Made by a program: the position numbers and the translations under genes. This document shows positions 61,390-64,000 of a DNA stretch of 64,000 bases, in pieces (position 1 is the stretch's first letter; the number at the start of each line of letters is the position of its first letter). The notes under the pieces were generated by a model. It was given only the letters and a program-made list of their open reading frames with translations. It had not been told where the DNA came from and did no database searches. Source of the DNA: Nostoc sp. UHCC 0926 (GTDB lineage Bacteria; Cyanobacteriota; Cyanobacteriia; Cyanobacteriales; Nostocaceae); the NCBI RefSeq assembly GCF_028623165.1, contig NZ_CP117768.1, positions 1,488,001 to 1,552,000 on the forward strand, given 5' to 3'.

Positions 61390-62241
61390 ATGTCATCAAA
61401 AAAGCAACATCTCTTGAACAAAAAACCCGGTTGGTCTTTGGATGAGCGAGATCCAAAGTTCATAGAATTTCTGATGCCTTTGTTTGGCTTTTTATATCAC
61501 TACTATTTCCGAGTTCAAACTAGTGGCTGGGATAATATTCCACCTCAAGAAAAAGTCCTACTTGTCGGTTCGCATAATGGGGGACTCGCTGCACCCGATA
61601 TGACAATGATGATGTACGACTGGTTCCGACGATTTGGTGTAGAGCAACCCGTTTATGGTTTAATGCATCCCAGCGCTTGGCAGGTTAGCCCGCCACTAGC
61701 GCAACTAGTTGCCAAGGCTGGAGCAATCATTGCTCATCCGAAAATGGCTTACGCTGCCTTGCACTCTGGAGCTAGTGTCCTAGTTTATCCTGGTGGAGCG
61801 CAAGATATCTTCCGACCGCATTATTTACGTAACAAAATCTGCTTTGCGGGGCGGCAAGGATTTATCAAGTTAGCGTTACGCGAAAATGTGCCAATTGTGC
61901 CTGTGATTTCCTGGGGTGCTCACGATACGCTGATTATACTGGCTGACTGCTACAAAATTGTGCAGCAACTCCATGAATGGGGAATGCCTTGGCTGTTTGG
62001 GATTGATCCGGAAGTTTTTCCGATCTATCTCGGACTGCCTTGGGGATTAGCAATTGGCCCGTTGCCCAACATTCCATTACCTGTGCCCATGTACACGCGG
62101 GTTTGTCCGCCAATTGTATTTGAACGCTACGGTCGCCAAGCAGCCAGCGATCGCCACTATGTCAATGAATGTTATGAATTAGTTGTTAGTCAGATGCAGC
62201 AAGAGTTAGATAACTTAGTGAAGCTAACTGCTAAGTCCTAA
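61390..62241 (+). CDS. PlsC-like acyltransferase (lysophospholipid/diacylglycerol acyltransferase-like)
   Basis: The 283-residue protein resembles PF01553-type acyltransferases. LLVGSHNGGLAAPDMTMMMYDW replaces the usual HxxxxD box (His and Asp are both present), and VLVYPGGAQDIFRPHY matches the FPEG box. IPIVPVISWGAHDTLIIL and PLPVPMYTRVCPPI are seen in the DGAT-like bacterial branch. It likely transfers acyl chains to a membrane glycerolipid or wax-type acceptor. A short hydrophobic part near residues 28-42 may anchor it. Confidence 0.88.
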   Translation: MSSKKQHLLNKKPGWSLDERDPKFIEFLMPLFGFLYHYYFRVQTSGWDNIPPQEKVLLVGSHNGGLAAPDMTMMMYDWFRRFGVEQPVYGLMHPSAWQVSPPLAQLVAKAGAIIAHPKMAYAALHSGASVLVYPGGAQDIFRPHYLRNKICFAGRQGFIKLALRENVPIVPVISWGAHDTLIILADCYKIVQQLHEWGMPWLFGIDPEVFPIYLGLPWGLAIGPLPNIPLPVPMYTRVCPPIVFERYGRQAASDRHYVNECYELVVSQMQQELDNLVKLTAKS

Positions 62242-62364
62242 AGGTATTGAGTAGAATTGGCACGGACAACTTCTAACCAACTTGATTTCAGACGAGTAAG
62301 GACAGCACGAGGATTATCCTGCCAATGGTAACCAGCGCAAAAATTATTGAGTGCATTTTTCAAT
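62238..62364 (-). pseudogene. Possible decayed coding fragment
   Basis: The minus strand reads NNFCAGYHWQDNPRAVLTRL followed by KSSWLEVVRANSTQYL and a stop overlapping the stop of the acyltransferase gene. An adjoining frame (towards 62400) continues with protein-like WQGIAYGSLLGWRVV-type words. No family was recognised; frames are broken. Confidence 0.3.
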
Positions 62365-62537
62365 TAATTGAACTACACCACTCGCCATCCTAAAAGTGAT
62401 CCATAAGCAATACCTTGCCAAAAATAGAGGCTGAAGTAATTGAAAATGTTCAGTTTTACTGTGTAACTTTATAGTACTATTAACTAAAACGTATTTAATT
62501 ATGTAAAATTTCATGAAAAATAAACGTTCATTCTGAT

Positions 62538-62639
62538 ATAGCAATCCTAAATCATTTGTAAGAAAGTAAAAGACTGAAAATTCTATAAATATGTAATTTT
62601 AATCTCCATATTTTCTCACGATTCAATTCGGATTGCTAT
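62538..62639. repeat. MITE-like element with ATAGCAATCC ends
   Basis: ATAGCAATCC at 62538 and GGATTGCTAT ending at 62639 are perfect 10-bp inverted ends around an AT-rich core. It is a relative of 59319-59458. Confidence 0.65.
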
Positions 62640-62698
62640 AATATAAGTGAAAATTTTATTGATTAATTTAATTATATAATTATGAATTATGCTAAATG

Positions 62699-64000
62699 TG
62701 AATGATTATAATTCTACGAAAAAAAACAAAATCTTGTTAGGGTTTGCCATAATTTTGTCGTTAATATTATGTGGAGAATTAGCAATTAGAGCTTATTCTT
62801 TTGATATTGAAGCTTTAACTAATTACACAGGTAAATATTTACCTGATTTTTCTAACCGTTTTGATAAAGTAAGAACAGGTATAGAATACCTTAGTTTAAA
62901 TATTATATATATTGTGTGGTTAATCATAAATAGAAGTAAAAATAAAACAAGAGATATAACTTTTATAAAAATACTAAGGAATAGTTCATTCTTTTTGTTA
63001 ATCGCCTTCATAAGTTATCCAATAACTACTGATATTAATTTATATGTGCATTATGGTTTGATGGATTTAAATGGAATTAACCCTTTTATTAATCCTGCAA
63101 GCACATTTACCTCAAAGTTATCTTCATTTCTTGTCTGGAAACAGACTTCAACTTATGGGCCTGTATCTCAAATATTTTTTATTATTTCCGCTGCTTTCGT
63201 TGCAATTACTCCTAGTTTGGGAATTTATGTATTTAAATTAATATGTCTTTTATTCCATATATTAAATACTTACTTAATCTGGGGGCAATTAAGAAATTCT
63301 CCTCAGAAAATAAATGTAACAATTGCATATTTAGTTAGCCCAATTTTGCTGTTTGAGCAGGTTACAAATGCACATATTGATGTCTTAATTTCTACAATTT
63401 TAATTACTTTAATAATCTGCCTAAAAAACCATAATTATATAGCTGCGACTGTTACAGTTTGGATTGGTTTTTTAATTAAAACATTACCAATTATTTGGTT
63501 GCCTCTAATTTTTGTTTATTTAATTAAGCAACAACGGTGGAAAAGCTTATTTAGTGCTATTTGTATCTCTGTAGTTATAATTTTTGCAGTTGATATTATA
63601 GCTTTACATACAGTCGAAGCTTGGAAAAGCCTTTTAAATCCTGGGGTTTCAAACAAAGTAAATGGTTCCTTATATGCTTTGCTTACGCAAGTACTACATT
63701 TTAAATTTCTAAATTTTTCTCTAAGTTTTAAACAGACTATATTCTCGATATTTAAACCTATAATATTTTTTCCATTTCTAGTTTCTTATTTTGTTGTTCT
63801 GGTAAAACCATATTTGAAGAAAAATTATTCTGAAACTAATCTTAGTATAAATATTGGATGGATTACCTTAATATTATTTCTGTTTGCTGCTCCTTGGTAT
63901 TGCTCTTGGTATTCCTCTGTGCTGCTGGCAGTCGTAGCTTTAAACATACATTCAAAAAGATTTGTGATTACTAGTATAGTATTTAGTACTACAAGTACTG
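62699..64000 (+). CDS. Multi-spanning GT-C-like membrane glycosyltransferase, N-terminal part (runs off the right edge)
   Basis: The frame is open from ATG 62699 to the window end (434 codons), very AT-rich. At least ten hydrophobic helices are seen. Motifs after the first luminal loop are TTDINLYVHYGLMDLNGINPF and TSTYGPVSQIFF, with APWYCSWYSSVLLAVVAL late in the sequence. The acidic residue in the first loop, the NPF...YGP pattern and the PWY..WY segment resemble polyprenol-phosphate-dependent mannosyl/glycosyltransferases (GT39/GT87-like). The exact family is uncertain. The low GC resembles that of the acyltransferase at 1669. It is possibly part of a cell-surface glycan locus beyond the edge. 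Confidence 0.75.

Overview
The window is chromosomal DNA of a filamentous, heterocyst-type cyanobacterium (Nostoc or a close relative). This rests on the many GCGATCGC (HIP1) octamers, the dispersed short repeats typical of Nostoc intergenic DNA, the desC-desA-desB acyl-lipid desaturase cluster, a helical carotenoid protein, hopanoid genes, a LabA-like NYN protein and CRISPR repeats ending in GATTGAAAC. No rRNA or tRNA gene was recognised.

Layout. (1) 1-17 kb is the end of a nonribosomal peptide/polyketide region. It holds the 3' end of an aminotransferase domain, a cupin-like oxygenase remnant, an O-acyltransferase, a C-A-PCP NRPS and a TubC-C-A-PCP-TE NRPS whose C and A domains have lost key catalytic residues. 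A repeat-rich gap with a DUF4114 remnant follows, then a cNMP/C39-like ABC exporter with its HlyD partner. (2) 17-23 kb is housekeeping: purQ and purS, a Zur/Fur regulator, a Uma2 nuclease and the nfeD-stomatin pair, plus a GC-rich foreign oxidoreductase lying beside a gene remnant. (3) 23-33 kb has a PP2C phosphatase, a 2OG-Fe(II) oxygenase with an in-frame repeat insertion, a CRISPR remnant beside a Doc-type toxin module with an unrecognised partner, a dehydrogenase, an O-methyltransferase, a two-component system and a NYN-domain protein. (4) 33.8-38.6 kb holds the three desaturases and a divergent PLP enzyme followed by a 12-unit tandem repeat. (5) 39-45 kb looks like a stress or photoprotection island: cupin, secreted protein, SRPBCC protein, DJ-1/ferritin-like fusion, DUF6335 protein and HCP, with decayed alcohol dehydrogenase and DUF2267 genes. 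(6) 45.5-49 kb is hopanoid synthesis (shc and divergent hpnB). (7) An AbiEii-type nucleotidyltransferase has a small overlapping upstream partner.

(8) 50-61 kb is a redox/xenobiotic island. An ArsR-type repressor and trxA diverge around a perfect 35-bp dyad. They are followed, all on the + strand, by an SDR, Old Yellow Enzyme, nitroreductase, MFS pump, NAD(P)H:quinone-type flavoprotein, SDR, methyltransferase, GST and GNAT, and after a P450 pseudogene a second MFS pump. Inference: a regulon for electrophile or quinone stress and efflux. The window closes with a PlsC-like acyltransferase and the 5' part of a GT-C type membrane glycosyltransferase that runs off the right edge.

Mobile short repeats are the second theme. 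There are MITE-like inverted-repeat elements, three copies of one 28-bp palindrome, two unrelated 21-bp tandem arrays, and dispersed repeats inserted in frame into at least two coding sequences (the 2OG oxygenase and hpnB). All functional calls come from reading motifs by eye; no database search was run.
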